From G963677185 sp963677185 (GTDB lineage Bacteria; Bacillota; Syntrophomonadia; Syntrophomonadales; Syntrophomonadaceae), in NCBI GenBank assembly GCA_963677185.1, contig OY781889.1, forward strand, positions 620,001 to 684,000: DNA of 64,000 bases, written 5' to 3'. The translations under genes and the position numbers were made by a program. The notes under the pieces were generated by a model. That model had not been told where the DNA came from and made no database searches. It was given only the letters and a program-made list of their open reading frames with translations. Of this stretch, positions 51,953-61,727 are shown in pieces. Position 1 is the stretch's first letter. Each line of letters begins with the position of its first letter.

Positions 51953-52224
51953 TAAATGACGGCGTCTTTGAGCGCTTTTCCTGCCTTAAAAGCGGGGATT
52001 TTGCTGGCTGGTATGTCGATTTCTACACCAGTCTGGGGATTTCTTCCTTTTCTGGCCTGGCGCTGCCTGACTTCAAAGGTTCCAAAACCAATCAACTGAA
52101 TCTTGTCACCTGTTTTCAGGGTGTCTTCTACTGCCGCAAAAAATGCATTCATGACTTTTTCCACGTCTTTTTTGGTCATTCCGCTGGTTGCGGCTACTTT
52201 TCCGATTAATTCCGTTTTGTTCAA
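51952..52224 (-). CDS. hup: DNA-binding protein HU
   Basis: A 90-residue HU protein: MNKTELIGKVAATSGMTKKDVEKVMNAFF, GFGTFEVRQRQARKGRNPQTGVEIDIPAS (arm tip) and PAFKAGKALKDAV. It bends and compacts DNA as a homodimer. Lies between mazG and rqcP as in many Firmicutes. Confidence 0.97.
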   Translation of the reverse strand: MNKTELIGKVAATSGMTKKDVEKVMNAFFAAVEDTLKTGDKIQLIGFGTFEVRQRQARKGRNPQTGVEIDIPASKIPAFKAGKALKDAVI

Positions 52225-52327
52225 TTGAACCCCTCCTTTTTCAGTTTTCAGATGGCAGTATTATAAGCCTATTCCCCTTTTTTTTCAAGAATTGTAGCAC
52301 AATACCGTCTGAAGGACCCCTCCCCGG

Positions 52328-53098
52328 CTACAATCCTTTGGCCTTGGCTTCCTCCCAAATAGCATCCAGCGCTTCCAGGTCAAAGGCCGAAAAGTCCCGG
52401 CCTGACTCTTTGACCACTGCTTCGATATAGTTGAAGCGGCGGGTAAATTTGTCATTGGCTCTCTGCAAAGCAGATTCGGCGTCTACGCCCTTCATGCGAG
52501 CCAGGTTGACGACCGCGAACAGCACATCGCCCATTTCATCTTCCAGCTCGGCCTGGCTTTCAGCTTCTTTCACCTCGTTAAGCTCTTCATGAATCTTGTC
52601 TTCCGCACCGCTGGGATCAGGCCAGTCGAAACCCACCCGGGCCGCCTTGTCCTGAACCTTGTGAGCGCGCATCAGCGCGGGCAAACTGGAAGGGATACCT
52701 TCCAGCAAATGAGTCTTGCCTTCTTTTTGTTTGAAACCCTCCCAGACGTTCAACACGTCTTCGCTGGTCTTGAGATCCATTTCACCAAAAACGTGGGGAT
52801 GGCGGTGAATCATCTTCCGGCTAATGGTATCGGTCACATCGGCAAAATCAAAAAGCCCTTCACGCCAGGCCAGGGCCGCGTGAAACACCACCTGCAGCAG
52901 GACATCTCCCAATTCTTCCTGCAGTCCCTTCATATCGCCGTTCTTAATCGCTTCTACAACCTCGTAACTTTCCTCGATCAGGTGCTTGGCCAGGCTGTCA
53001 TGGGTCTGCTCCCGGTCCCAGGGGCATCCATCCGGAGCCAGCAATCGCTCCATAATATTTATCAGTTCTTCCATCGCCTCGCTGCTGCTTTTTTTCAT
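52328..53098 (-). CDS. mazG: Nucleoside triphosphate pyrophosphohydrolase MazG
   Basis: About 256 residues from ATG 53098, whose codon overlaps the stop of the upstream frame (ATGA) and is preceded by GGAGAGG; the frame is open further up. Two MazG domains are present: LLAPDGCPWDREQTHDSLAKHLIEESYEVVEAI with EELGDVLLQVVFH, and a second with EELNEVKEAE and DEMGDVLFAVVNLAR. It hydrolyses non-canonical NTPs. Confidence 0.95.
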   Translation of the reverse strand: MKKSSSEAMEELINIMERLLAPDGCPWDREQTHDSLAKHLIEESYEVVEAIKNGDMKGLQEELGDVLLQVVFHAALAWREGLFDFADVTDTISRKMIHRHPHVFGEMDLKTSEDVLNVWEGFKQKEGKTHLLEGIPSSLPALMRAHKVQDKAARVGFDWPDPSGAEDKIHEELNEVKEAESQAELEDEMGDVLFAVVNLARMKGVDAESALQRANDKFTRRFNYIEAVVKESGRDFSAFDLEALDAIWEEAKAKGL

Positions 53099-54201
53099 TC
53101 CATCACCTCTCCACCGGAGCCTGTACCTTTTATCGCTAATAGCATGTCCCGGTCCAATTCCCCGGTTAGTAGCATCAGTCCTCCGTATACGGCCACTCCG
53201 GCTACCATGGCCGTTGTCACCGAAATAATTAAAGGCAGCCCCAGGCTTCCCAGCCCAATATATGCCAGCCAGGCGGTGGTTCCCATCAGGGCGCAAAGGG
53301 CGCTGATCTTTACGAAACGCTGCCATTCATAGGTTACCCCGGTCAATTTCCAGAGCATGAACAGGTTCAGACTCGCACCGATTAAAAAGGCCGTAACCGT
53401 TCCTGATGCGGCCCCCACTATGTTCAGGGAAGGAATCGCGGTCAGGGTGTAATTGAAAATCACTTTTAATATGCCAGTTACCACCAGGCTGCGCATGGCT
53501 ATTTCCGGGCGGCCTATGCCCTGCAAGCCCGCACTGGATAGCTGGAAGGCAGCCAGGGTTATGCAGGAAAAAGCCAGGGGTTCCAGGGGAATCCCTGCCA
53601 AAGGGGCTTTGTACAGCAGGTCACAGATGGGGATAGCCAGGGCAAACAAGCCGGCTGCGCTGGGCAGGGCAATGATCATCCCGGCCCGCATACCATAATT
53701 GACTCTTTGCTTGAGCAACGCCAGGTCTTTCGCAGCGAAAGCTTCGGCAACCGAAGGCACCATGCTGGTCGAAATGGAAATAGTAAATATAGTCGGCAGG
53801 CTGATTAAAATAGCCGCCATGCCGGAAAGATGTCCATACAGTTCGCGCGGCTTGGCATCCAGAAGAGACGGATCGATGGTGGCCAGACGCAAAGGGACAA
53901 TGATAGCGTCCAGCATTTGCACCAGGGGAAGAACCACGGCTCCGATTGAAACCGGAATAGCCAGGCGCATCAGTTCCCGAGCGATTTCAGCCGAGCTGTC
54001 CCCGCTGGTCATCAGTCGTCCTCCTACATTCTGCCGCCGTTCACGGTCCTTAAAATAGAAGTACAATAGAACGGCCAGACCGCCCACCCCTCCAATGGAG
54101 GCTCCGGCAGTTGCGCCGGAAACCGCGTAGGCCAGGCCATATTTCAGTAAAATCATGGCCAAAATCAGAATTGCGGTTACCCTGAACAACTGTTCCACCA
54201 C
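53095..54201 (-). pseudogene. YabM/SpoVB-type flippase, C-terminal part
   Basis: This 368-residue frame carries most of a MOP-superfamily (polysaccharide biosynthesis/SpoVB-like) flippase (VEQLFRVTAILILAMILLKYGLAYAVSGATAGASIGGVGGLAVLLYF and further helices). It has no independent start signal and joins the N-terminal frame after one missing C: the reading becomes TPTGVSQVVEQLFRV if CC at 54204-54205 (GG on plus) is CCC. The stop overlaps the mazG start. True mutation or sequencing error cannot be told apart here. Confidence 0.8.
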
Positions 54202-54674
54202 CTGGAAACACCGGTGGGAGTCATTTCCTGGTGGCCCTGGAAATAGCCTCGGTAGACAGCCATTAAAGCCGACACAAAAATAGCCGGAGCCACTGCCATT
54301 ATCGGCAGGCGGGCTTCAGGATCGTGCAGAATATAAACAGCAATTTGCGGTGCGCAAATCATAACAACAACCGTTAGGATCGCTCCCGTGATCAGCAAAA
54401 CCCAGAAGCTGACCCGGACAATCCTCTCGGCATCGGCATCGTAGCCCTGGGTAATTTTGCGGGAAATCATAATAGAAATGGCGATCGGCACACCGGCTGT
54501 GGCCAGGGCTAAAATAGTTGTATAGATTGGATACACCATCTGGTACAGGCCCATTCCGTCAGCGCCTATCCAGCGAGCCAGCGGGATGCGGTATATCGCG
54601 CCCAGGACCTTGCTGAGGGCTCCAGCAACGCTGAGAATAACCGCCCCCTGCATGAAGTTCTTGGCCTTGTTCAT
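54177..54674 (-). pseudogene. YabM/SpoVB-type flippase, N-terminal part
   Basis: The first ~155 residues of the flippase: FMQGAVILSVAGALSKVLGAIYRIPLARWIGADGMGLYQMVYPIY, with AAGGAGG 6 bases before ATG 54674. It loses the frame after EMTPTGVS and stops shortly after. Family members move lipid-linked sugars or lipid II across the membrane; SpoVB acts in the spore cortex. The order mfd-yabM-mazG matches Bacillus, where spoVT lies between mfd and yabM but is missing here. Confidence 0.82.
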
Positions 54675-54764
54675 AAAAGGCCTCCTTAATCGATAATCCC
54701 TGTCTGCATTAAGATAGACTTTTCGGCCGAATGAGTCAAGCCGAGGGTCGTGCTTATTCGTCCA

Positions 54765-57700
54765 TTACAGCGCTTCTATCAGGTGTTCCAGCTGATCCAG
54801 GGAGCGATCCGCCAGGTTGATGACAATCATGTCAGCCCCGCCCCGCTTGAACCCTTTTTGCTCCAGCATCTTCATTACCGGCGGCGGCAGGGGATGCCCC
54901 ACCTGGATGGTGACCTTTTTGCCGCTGCGGTGGATGCCTTTGATTTGCTTGGTTTTAGCCATTACCCGCAAGCGCGACACCCGAATAAAATTGAACAGGC
55001 TATCTGGCATGGGACCATAGCGGTCCAGTATTTCAGCCTCCAGATCGTTTATTTCTTCGCTCTCCCGGGCCAGCAGCAGGCGGCGGTACAGCTTCATTTT
55101 CTGACCGGGATCAATAATATAGCTGTCCGGGATATAAAAGTCCATGTCTATGTCCAGGTGCGGGCCGCCGTCTTCTTTTTCCGGCATGCCTTTCAAACGG
55201 GCGCTCTCCTGCTCCAGAAGGCGGCAATACAGGTCAAAGCCCACCGCATGCATGTATCCATGCTGTTCCGCACCCAGAATATTTCCCGCGCCACGGATCT
55301 CCAGGTCCCGCATGGCAATTTTAAGACCTGAACCCAGGTCATTGAACTCGCGAATCGCGTTCAAGCGCTTTTGGGCCTCTTCGCTCATCACCCGATCTGG
55401 CTGGTAGGTCAGGTAGGCATAAGCCAGCCGGTCGCTTCTACCTACCCGGCCGCGCAGCTGGTAAAGCTGGGCCAGGCCCATTTTATCAGCCATTTCGATG
55501 ATGATGGTATTAACATTGGGCATGTCCAGGCCTGACTCAATGATTGTAGTACAGAGCAGAATATCATGCCGGCCTTTGACAAAATCCACCAGGTTGCGTT
55601 CCAGCTCGTCTTCGGACATGCGGCCATGCCCTACGGTTATACCAGCTTCAGGCAGCATCTGCTGCAGCCGCTCCTTGACCCTGGCTATATCCTGGATGCG
55701 GTTGTGGACGTAAAATACCTGTCCGCCCCGCTCCAGCTCTGATTCTATGGCCTGGCGGACAATTTCTTCGTCGAATTCCATGACGTAAGTAGTGACCGGA
55801 TAACGCTCCGGCGGCGGAGTCTCAATTACACTCATATCGCGCAGGCCGCTTAAGGCAAAATGCAGGCTCCGCGGAATGGGAGTGGCGCTCAATGACAGCA
55901 CATCAACATTGCGTTTGAGAAGCTTGATTTTCTCCTTTTGCGCCACACCGAAACGGTGTTCCTCATCGACGATCAATAAACCCAGCCGGTCGATTTTGAC
56001 ATCGGCAGACAGCAGACGATGAGTCCCTATGACAATGTCAGTCACTCCCTGCTCCAAATCCCGCAGAATGTGTTTCTGCTCCTTCGGGCTGCGGAAGCGG
56101 CTTAATACCTCAATGCCCACCGGAAATTCCTTGAAGCGCTGGCTGAAGGTTTCATAGTGCTGTTCGGCCAGAACCGTAGTCGGCACCAACAGAGCCACTT
56201 GCTTTCCGTTCATTACGGCTTTGAAAGCCGCCCTTAAAGCCACCTCGGTCTTTCCATAGCCTACGTCTCCGCAGATCAAGCGGTCCATCGGCCGGCTGGT
56301 TTCCATGTCCGCCTTGGTTTCTTCAATGGCCTGCAGTTGATCCGGTGTTTCTATATATGGAAAATTCTGTTCAAAATGTGACTGCCAGGGGGTATCTGCT
56401 TCATAACTGATGCCTTCTACTGCATCGCGTTCAGCATACAAATCGATTAATTCCCTGGCCATATCGTGAATGGAATCGCTGACCTTCTGGCGGGTTTTTT
56501 GCCACTCGGCTCCGCCCATTTTGGACAGGCGGGGTTCCTTGTCGCCGGCGCTGGCATAGCGGTGGATAAGCTCCAACCGGTCTACGGGAAGATAGAGCCG
56601 GTCGGCACCAGCAAACTGCAGCATGAGGTATTCCTTGCTTACTCCTCCCTGGTTGAGGCGCTGCAGGCCATGATAACAGGCAATGCCATACTTTTCATGC
56701 ACTACATAGTCGCCATTCTGAATGCTATCCAGCATGGCCCCGCTGTCCGCCAGGTCTTTCTTCTGATCCCGGCCGCTTTTCCTTATTACTCTCTTTTTCC
56801 CGAGCAGATCGGTCTCGGTAACCACGGCCAGCTTGAGACTCTGGCTGAGAAAGCCCTTGTCCAGCACTCCTTCCCGGAACTCGGCCCCGTGGATAGCGGC
56901 TTCCTGGAAATTCGCGCTGAGCTGGTCTTTTATCGCGGGATTGTCTATCTGCAGAATTATGCTGTAATCATGAGACTTCCATTCCTCCGCTCGCTTGATG
57001 AAACTGTCATAGCGCAGGTAGAAGCTCTCCATTTCCTGGGTGTGAATATGCTCACACCCGGCTGCCCTTATTCCGTCCAGGGTTCCGGGGAAAAAGGCGT
57101 GATAAAGGGCTCCCCTTCCTTCCAGCCAGGCTTTCATGTCCCTGGCACTAACCAACTGAAGCTCCCGTATGCTCTTGCCCTCCCGCGAAGCGTCCCGGGC
57201 AAACTGCTTGTATCGGGCCAGGCTTTTTTCCATGCTGCGTTCGATATCCTTGATTTCGTCAACGAAAATGAAGGCTTCTGGCAGATAATCCCACAGCATT
57301 GCAGAGGCAGCGGTTCCACCCATTTCATCGGCTGGAGCTATATCGATGTATTCGAGCCTTTCTGTGGAGCGCTGATTTTCAGGATTGAAGCGGCGCAGGC
57401 TTTCTAATTCGCTGCCGAAAAATTCCAGGCGAACCGGCCAGGCATCAAGGGCCGTGAATATGTCGACTATTCCGCCTCGCACTGCAAACTCGCCGGGCAT
57501 GGTCACCATTTCCATGCGCTGGTAGTTGCCCTGCACCAGTTGCATAAGCAGGGTTTCCCGCTCTATATCCTGGCCAGCTTCCAGCCGGAAAGCCTGGTTT
57601 TTCAGCGCTGCCGGGGGCATGACCCGGTACATCATGGCCAGGGGAGTGGTGACGATTATCAAGGGCGGACGACCCGGCCTCCCAATTTCGTTCAATACCT

Positions 57701-57977
57701 TAACCCGGTTGCTATGCGAGCTGTAGGCACTTTCCTTTAAAAATACAAAATCCCGGGCGGGATAAAGTCGCACCCGCTCGATTCCGGCGAAGACCATAAG
57801 ATCCCGGTAAAGGTCCAGCGCTTTTTCTTCTGTAGCGCAAATTGCCAGCATATCCTGGCTGCCGGCGGCCAATGACAGGCGTTCAATGAAGTAAGCCCGG
57901 CTGCTGCCGGTCAGGCCGCCCAGCAAATAATTCTGGTTCGAGTTGATGGTGCTGACAATACTGCCAAATATGCTCAA
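54765..57977 (-). CDS. mfd: Transcription-repair coupling factor Mfd
   Basis: A 1070-residue ATPase that removes stalled RNA polymerase and recruits UvrA. UvrB-like N-terminal domains (QDMLAICATEEKALDLYRDLMVFAG), a polymerase-interaction domain (NGDYVVHEKYGIACYHGLQRLNQGG), the RecG-like motor (DRLICGDVGYGKTEVALRAAFKA, DEEHRFGV, SATPIPRSLHFAL) and the TRG/C-terminal region are present. The start is TTG 57977 behind GGAGG. It is a little shorter than many Mfd proteins (about 1,150), perhaps by shorter linkers. Confidence 0.97.
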   Translation of the reverse strand: MSIFGSIVSTINSNQNYLLGGLTGSSRAYFIERLSLAAGSQDMLAICATEEKALDLYRDLMVFAGIERVRLYPARDFVFLKESAYSSHSNRVKVLNEIGRPGRPPLIIVTTPLAMMYRVMPPAALKNQAFRLEAGQDIERETLLMQLVQGNYQRMEMVTMPGEFAVRGGIVDIFTALDAWPVRLEFFGSELESLRRFNPENQRSTERLEYIDIAPADEMGGTAASAMLWDYLPEAFIFVDEIKDIERSMEKSLARYKQFARDASREGKSIRELQLVSARDMKAWLEGRGALYHAFFPGTLDGIRAAGCEHIHTQEMESFYLRYDSFIKRAEEWKSHDYSIILQIDNPAIKDQLSANFQEAAIHGAEFREGVLDKGFLSQSLKLAVVTETDLLGKKRVIRKSGRDQKKDLADSGAMLDSIQNGDYVVHEKYGIACYHGLQRLNQGGVSKEYLMLQFAGADRLYLPVDRLELIHRYASAGDKEPRLSKMGGAEWQKTRQKVSDSIHDMARELIDLYAERDAVEGISYEADTPWQSHFEQNFPYIETPDQLQAIEETKADMETSRPMDRLICGDVGYGKTEVALRAAFKAVMNGKQVALLVPTTVLAEQHYETFSQRFKEFPVGIEVLSRFRSPKEQKHILRDLEQGVTDIVIGTHRLLSADVKIDRLGLLIVDEEHRFGVAQKEKIKLLKRNVDVLSLSATPIPRSLHFALSGLRDMSVIETPPPERYPVTTYVMEFDEEIVRQAIESELERGGQVFYVHNRIQDIARVKERLQQMLPEAGITVGHGRMSEDELERNLVDFVKGRHDILLCTTIIESGLDMPNVNTIIIEMADKMGLAQLYQLRGRVGRSDRLAYAYLTYQPDRVMSEEAQKRLNAIREFNDLGSGLKIAMRDLEIRGAGNILGAEQHGYMHAVGFDLYCRLLEQESARLKGMPEKEDGGPHLDIDMDFYIPDSYIIDPGQKMKLYRRLLLARESEEINDLEAEILDRYGPMPDSLFNFIRVSRLRVMAKTKQIKGIHRSGKKVTIQVGHPLPPPVMKMLEQKGFKRGGADMIVINLADRSLDQLEHLIEAL

Positions 57978-58084
57978 CTTCTTCCTCCAACGCCAAAAAA
58001 CGGAACCTCTCGTTCTCCAGAGCTTCCACCTGGCTAATTATGTAAATACAGCTTGCTGCCCGCTGCTTGATCCTATAGAAGCGC

Positions 58085-58648
58085 TTATTCCCTGCGATTG
58101 AACTCGTTCATTGCCGCATCTATCCCCAGCTTTATCCACTTTTCCACAGCGTCCACAGTGGATTCTACTGTGGATTGGATGATTTCCTGGTCTTCCCGGT
58201 CAAGTTTGCTGAGCACCCAGTCCACATTGTTATGGTGTTCAGGGCGGCCAATACCGATTCTCATACGGGGAAACTCTTGAGTGCCCAGACTGTTGATTAT
58301 GGACAACATTCCCTTGTGCCCGCCTGCTCCGCCGGATTTCCTGATGCGCAGCTGACCTGGCGCCAGATCCATATCATCATATATGACCATCAATTGTTCG
58401 GGATTTAGCTTATAGAATTGCATGGCCGGGAGCACTGATCGGCCGCTTAAATTCATGTAGGTCAGGGGTTTGAGCAGCAGCGCCTTTTCGCCCTTGATGC
58501 TGCAATGCCCGAGCATGGCATTGTATTTGGACTGCTGCTTGTCCACGCCAAAACGGGAGGCCATAGCCTCCACTGCCATAAAGCCAACATTGTGGCGAGT
58601 ATTCTTATATTCCGGGCCAGGATTGCCCAGGCCGACGATGAGTTTCAT
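58085..58648 (-). CDS. pth: Peptidyl-tRNA hydrolase
   Basis: About 187 residues from ATG 58648, which lies 1 bp past the prs stop (GAGGCC SD). MKLIVGLGNPGPEYKNTRHNVGF contains the catalytic His and Asn; DDMDLAPGQLRIRKSGGAGGHKGM is also typical. It recycles tRNA from dropped-off peptidyl-tRNA. Called spoVC in Bacillus. Confidence 0.96.
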   Translation of the reverse strand: MKLIVGLGNPGPEYKNTRHNVGFMAVEAMASRFGVDKQQSKYNAMLGHCSIKGEKALLLKPLTYMNLSGRSVLPAMQFYKLNPEQLMVIYDDMDLAPGQLRIRKSGGAGGHKGMLSIINSLGTQEFPRMRIGIGRPEHHNNVDWVLSKLDREDQEIIQSTVESTVDAVEKWIKLGIDAAMNEFNRRE

Positions 58649-58649
58649 A

Positions 58650-59603
58650 TCAGGCCTCAAACAACCTGCTTACCGATAGGTTTTCATGGATGCGCAGCAG
58701 GGCTTCTCCGACCAGCGGAGCTATGGACAAAACTCGCAGCTTGGGAAAATCCAGGCTGCCGGTAGGAATGGTATTGGTTACAACGACTTCTTCAAAAGGA
58801 GCCATCATCAGGCGTTCAATAGCCGGGCCTGAAAAGACCGCGTGAGTGCAGCATGCATAAACCGCTTGGGCACCCTTGTTAAGCATTTCGTGAGCAGCCG
58901 AACAAATAGTGCCAGCCGTATCAATGATATCATCGACGATAACCACATGCTTGCCTTCGACTTCACCGATGACGTTCATCACTTCAGATAGATTGGGTCC
59001 AGGACGACGCTTGTCAATGATTGCCAGCGGAGTCTTGAGCTTGGCCGCCAGGTCACGAGCCCTGGTAACACCGCCCACATCCGGTGACAGCACAACGCAA
59101 TCATCCCCGAATCCTTTACTTTCAAAGTATTCCGCAATTGTAGGCACTCCCAGCAAATGATCCACCGGTATGTCAAAAAAGCCCTGCAACTGATTAGCGT
59201 GCAGATCCACTGACACAACCCGGTCTGCACCGGCTTTAACAATTATGTCTGAAACCAGCTTGGCGGTGATGGGATCTCGAGCCCGGGTCTTGCGATCCTG
59301 ACGGGCATAGCCGAAATACGGTATAACCGCATTAATGCGTGATGCTGAAGCGCGCCGGAAGGCGTCCATCATGATAAGGAGCTCCATCAGGTTGTCATTA
59401 ACCGGTGAACAGGTCGGCTGCACGACAAAAACATCCGCACCGCGCACGCTTTCGTTAATTGCTACGCTGATCTCTCCATCAGAAAAGCGCGATACGACCG
59501 CATCCCCAACCGGAATCCCGAGATAATTAGCAATTTCTTGCGCGAGCTCGGGGTTGGCGTTCCCGGTAAACAGCTTCATCGGCCATTCAGAAGGTCCCAT
59601 CAT
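58650..59603 (-). CDS. prs: Ribose-phosphate pyrophosphokinase
   Basis: A 317-residue enzyme from ATG 59603 (GGGAGG upstream; the frame is open to 59738), making PRPP from ribose 5-phosphate and ATP. Motifs: ISVAINESVRGADVFVVQPT, YFGYARQDRKTRARDPITAKL, DLHANQLQGFFDIPVDHL and VVIVDDIIDTAGTI. PRPP also feeds NadC in this window. Confidence 0.97.
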   Translation of the reverse strand: MMGPSEWPMKLFTGNANPELAQEIANYLGIPVGDAVVSRFSDGEISVAINESVRGADVFVVQPTCSPVNDNLMELLIMMDAFRRASASRINAVIPYFGYARQDRKTRARDPITAKLVSDIIVKAGADRVVSVDLHANQLQGFFDIPVDHLLGVPTIAEYFESKGFGDDCVVLSPDVGGVTRARDLAAKLKTPLAIIDKRRPGPNLSEVMNVIGEVEGKHVVIVDDIIDTAGTICSAAHEMLNKGAQAVYACCTHAVFSGPAIERLMMAPFEEVVVTNTIPTGSLDFPKLRVLSIAPLVGEALLRIHENLSVSRLFEA

Positions 59604-59622
59604 GTCATACCTCCCAGTTTTA

Positions 59623-60990
59623 TCATTTACCCTTGCGTTGTGCCCATTTTTCCAGGTTTTTCTGCGGGGCTCTTTCCACCGCCAGCGCTCCAGCAGGAAC
59701 GTCGCGGGAAATGGTGGATCCGGCTCCAGTAGTGGCATTGGCCCCGATGTGAACCGGGGCTATAAGATTGGTGTTGCTGCCAATAAACACTCCATCGTCG
59801 ATGATGGTCTCGAATTTATCCTGGCCGTCATAATTACATGTAATGGTTCCGGCTCCGATATTTACGCCCTTGCCAATCTTCGCGTCACCGATGTAACTGA
59901 GATGCGGCACCTTGCTGCCATCACCGATAACCGATTTCTTGACTTCGGCGAAATCGCCTATTTTGACATTGCGGCCCAGTTCCGCTCCCGGTCTCAAGTA
60001 TGCATATGGCCCGATAGTGCATTCATCGCCGACCTTTGCCTCTTTTATTCGGGAATTTTCAATCGTCACCTGGCTGCCTATGCAGGCATCGTTAATTCTA
60101 ACATATGGACCTATCTCACAGCCAATACCTATTTCGGTAGTGCCTTCAATTATCGTGAATGGATAGATCATGGTATCAACGCCGATTTTAACCGGGAAAT
60201 CTATGAAGGTCGATTCCGGATCCATAATGGTTACCCCTGATTCCATGAGGGCCCGATTTTTCCTGCGGCGCAGGACCTTTTCCGCTTCAGCCAGCTGTAT
60301 ACGGTCGTTGATTCCCAATATATCTTCCCTGGCAGCGGTCTTAAACACTTCGGTCTTTAAGCCTTTTTGGCGGATAATGGCCAGCACGTCCGGCAGGTAA
60401 TATTCGCCCTGCGCGTTGCTCCTGTCCACCTGATTCAACGCGTCGAACGCAGCTTCCACCGAAAAACAATAAATGCCCGAATTGATTTCACAGACCTTTT
60501 TCTCGCTTTTAGACGCATCCTTTTCCTCGACTATCCGCTCCAACAAGCCGGATGCATCCCTGATGATCCGCCCGTATCCATAGGGGTTTATAAAATCGGC
60601 GCTGAGCACCGTCGCGGCTGCGTCTTTTGCGAGGTGGTATTCCATTAGTTCCTTTAACATGGAGGCTTGAAGCAGCGGGGTATCTCCGGCCAGAACCATA
60701 ATCTGCTGATGTTTTTCAACCTGATCGCGGGTTATGAGCAATGCATGGGCCGTACCCAGCTGTTCATCCTGGACCGCAAAGGCAACCGTCTTCCGGCCCT
60801 CCAGCAGCTTCTGCACTTCTTCCTTCTTGTGGCCTACCACTACAATGCTTTCGACTATTCCAGCAGCTTCGGCTGCATCTAATACATGTTCAATCATTGC
60901 CTGGCCGCAAACCCGGTGAGCCACCTTGGCCTTTTCAGAGCGCATCCGGGTACCTTTGCCTGCTGCCAGCACAACGGCTGCCATTTTCAT
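59623..60990 (-). CDS. glmU: Bifunctional GlmU (UDP-GlcNAc synthesis)
   Basis: A 455-residue enzyme: N-terminal uridyltransferase (AVVLAAGKGTRMRSEKAKVAHRVCGQ, LGTAHAL, GDTPLL) and C-terminal left-handed beta-helix acetyltransferase (PFTIIEGTTEIGIGCEIGPYVRI, LSYIGDAKIGKGVNIGAGTITCNYDG). It supplies UDP-GlcNAc for peptidoglycan. glmU-prs order is as in Bacillus; spoVG, normally just upstream, is absent. Confidence 0.97.
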   Translation of the reverse strand: MKMAAVVLAAGKGTRMRSEKAKVAHRVCGQAMIEHVLDAAEAAGIVESIVVVGHKKEEVQKLLEGRKTVAFAVQDEQLGTAHALLITRDQVEKHQQIMVLAGDTPLLQASMLKELMEYHLAKDAAATVLSADFINPYGYGRIIRDASGLLERIVEEKDASKSEKKVCEINSGIYCFSVEAAFDALNQVDRSNAQGEYYLPDVLAIIRQKGLKTEVFKTAAREDILGINDRIQLAEAEKVLRRRKNRALMESGVTIMDPESTFIDFPVKIGVDTMIYPFTIIEGTTEIGIGCEIGPYVRINDACIGSQVTIENSRIKEAKVGDECTIGPYAYLRPGAELGRNVKIGDFAEVKKSVIGDGSKVPHLSYIGDAKIGKGVNIGAGTITCNYDGQDKFETIIDDGVFIGSNTNLIAPVHIGANATTGAGSTISRDVPAGALAVERAPQKNLEKWAQRKGK

Positions 60991-61008
60991 TTACTACACC
61001 TGCCTGTT

Positions 61009-61710
61009 TTATTTACTTTCTTTGAGTTCTGAACCCTCTTTTTTTAACACATCCAGGAGCACATTTTCGGCATTTTCGATATGCTCCTGGGCCAACTGCC
61101 TGACAGCTGATATATCACGGGCTTCCAGCGATTCAATAATGGTGCGGTGCTCATCCAGAGATTCTCGCATTCTGCCCGGATAGGACAGCGAAGTAAGACG
61201 GAAACGCTGAATCTGCTCCCTCAAATTGCTTAAAATAGTTACCAGCCTGTCATTGCGGCTGGCTTTATACAAAGCTTCATGAAAACGGGTGTCCACTTCC
61301 ACGCAACGTTCAACATCGTTGGCGCTGACGGCCTCGCCTTTTTCCACCAGCAGGCGGCCCATTTCTTCCAACTCCTCCTCGGTGATACGTTCGGCAGCCA
61401 GACCGGCAGCCAGACCTTCCAGGGCGGCCCGGATCTCAAATACATCCGCTATATCCTTATAGGAAAGGTCAGCTACATAAGCGCCTTTCCTGGGAACCAT
61501 CACTATGAATCCTTCCAGTTCCAGCTTGCGCAGGGCTTCACGTACTGGAGTCCTCGAAACACCCAGTTCTTCGGCCAGCTGGATCTCCATCAGGCGTTCG
61601 CGCGGTTGAAGCTTTCCGTCTTTAATCGCTTCTCGTATGGCTTCTAAAACCAGTTCGCGCAGAGGTTTGTAGGAATCTAGATTAACCGGGGACAACCTGG
61701 GTTCTTGCAT
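61009..61710 (-). CDS. GntR-family regulator with FCD domain
   Basis: A 233-residue regulator: an N-terminal winged helix (REAIKDGKLQPRERLMEIQLAEELGVSRTPVREALRKLELEGFIVMVPRKGAYVADLS) and a C-terminal FCD ligand domain (DVFEIRAALEGLAAGLAAERITEEEL, DTRFHEALYKAS, EHRTIIESLEARD). FCD regulators usually sense organic acids through a metal. The target is unknown; it sits between ispE and glmU where Bacillus has purR, yabJ and spoVG. Confidence 0.93.
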   Translation of the reverse strand: MQEPRLSPVNLDSYKPLRELVLEAIREAIKDGKLQPRERLMEIQLAEELGVSRTPVREALRKLELEGFIVMVPRKGAYVADLSYKDIADVFEIRAALEGLAAGLAAERITEEELEEMGRLLVEKGEAVSANDVERCVEVDTRFHEALYKASRNDRLVTILSNLREQIQRFRLTSLSYPGRMRESLDEHRTIIESLEARDISAVRQLAQEHIENAENVLLDVLKKEGSELKESK

Positions 61711-61727
61711 TCTGAACGCCTCCTTAA

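Noticed and set aside
56466..57407. 313-codon plus-strand frame inside mfd
   Set aside because: Antisense shadow of a well-conserved gene; no family resemblance.
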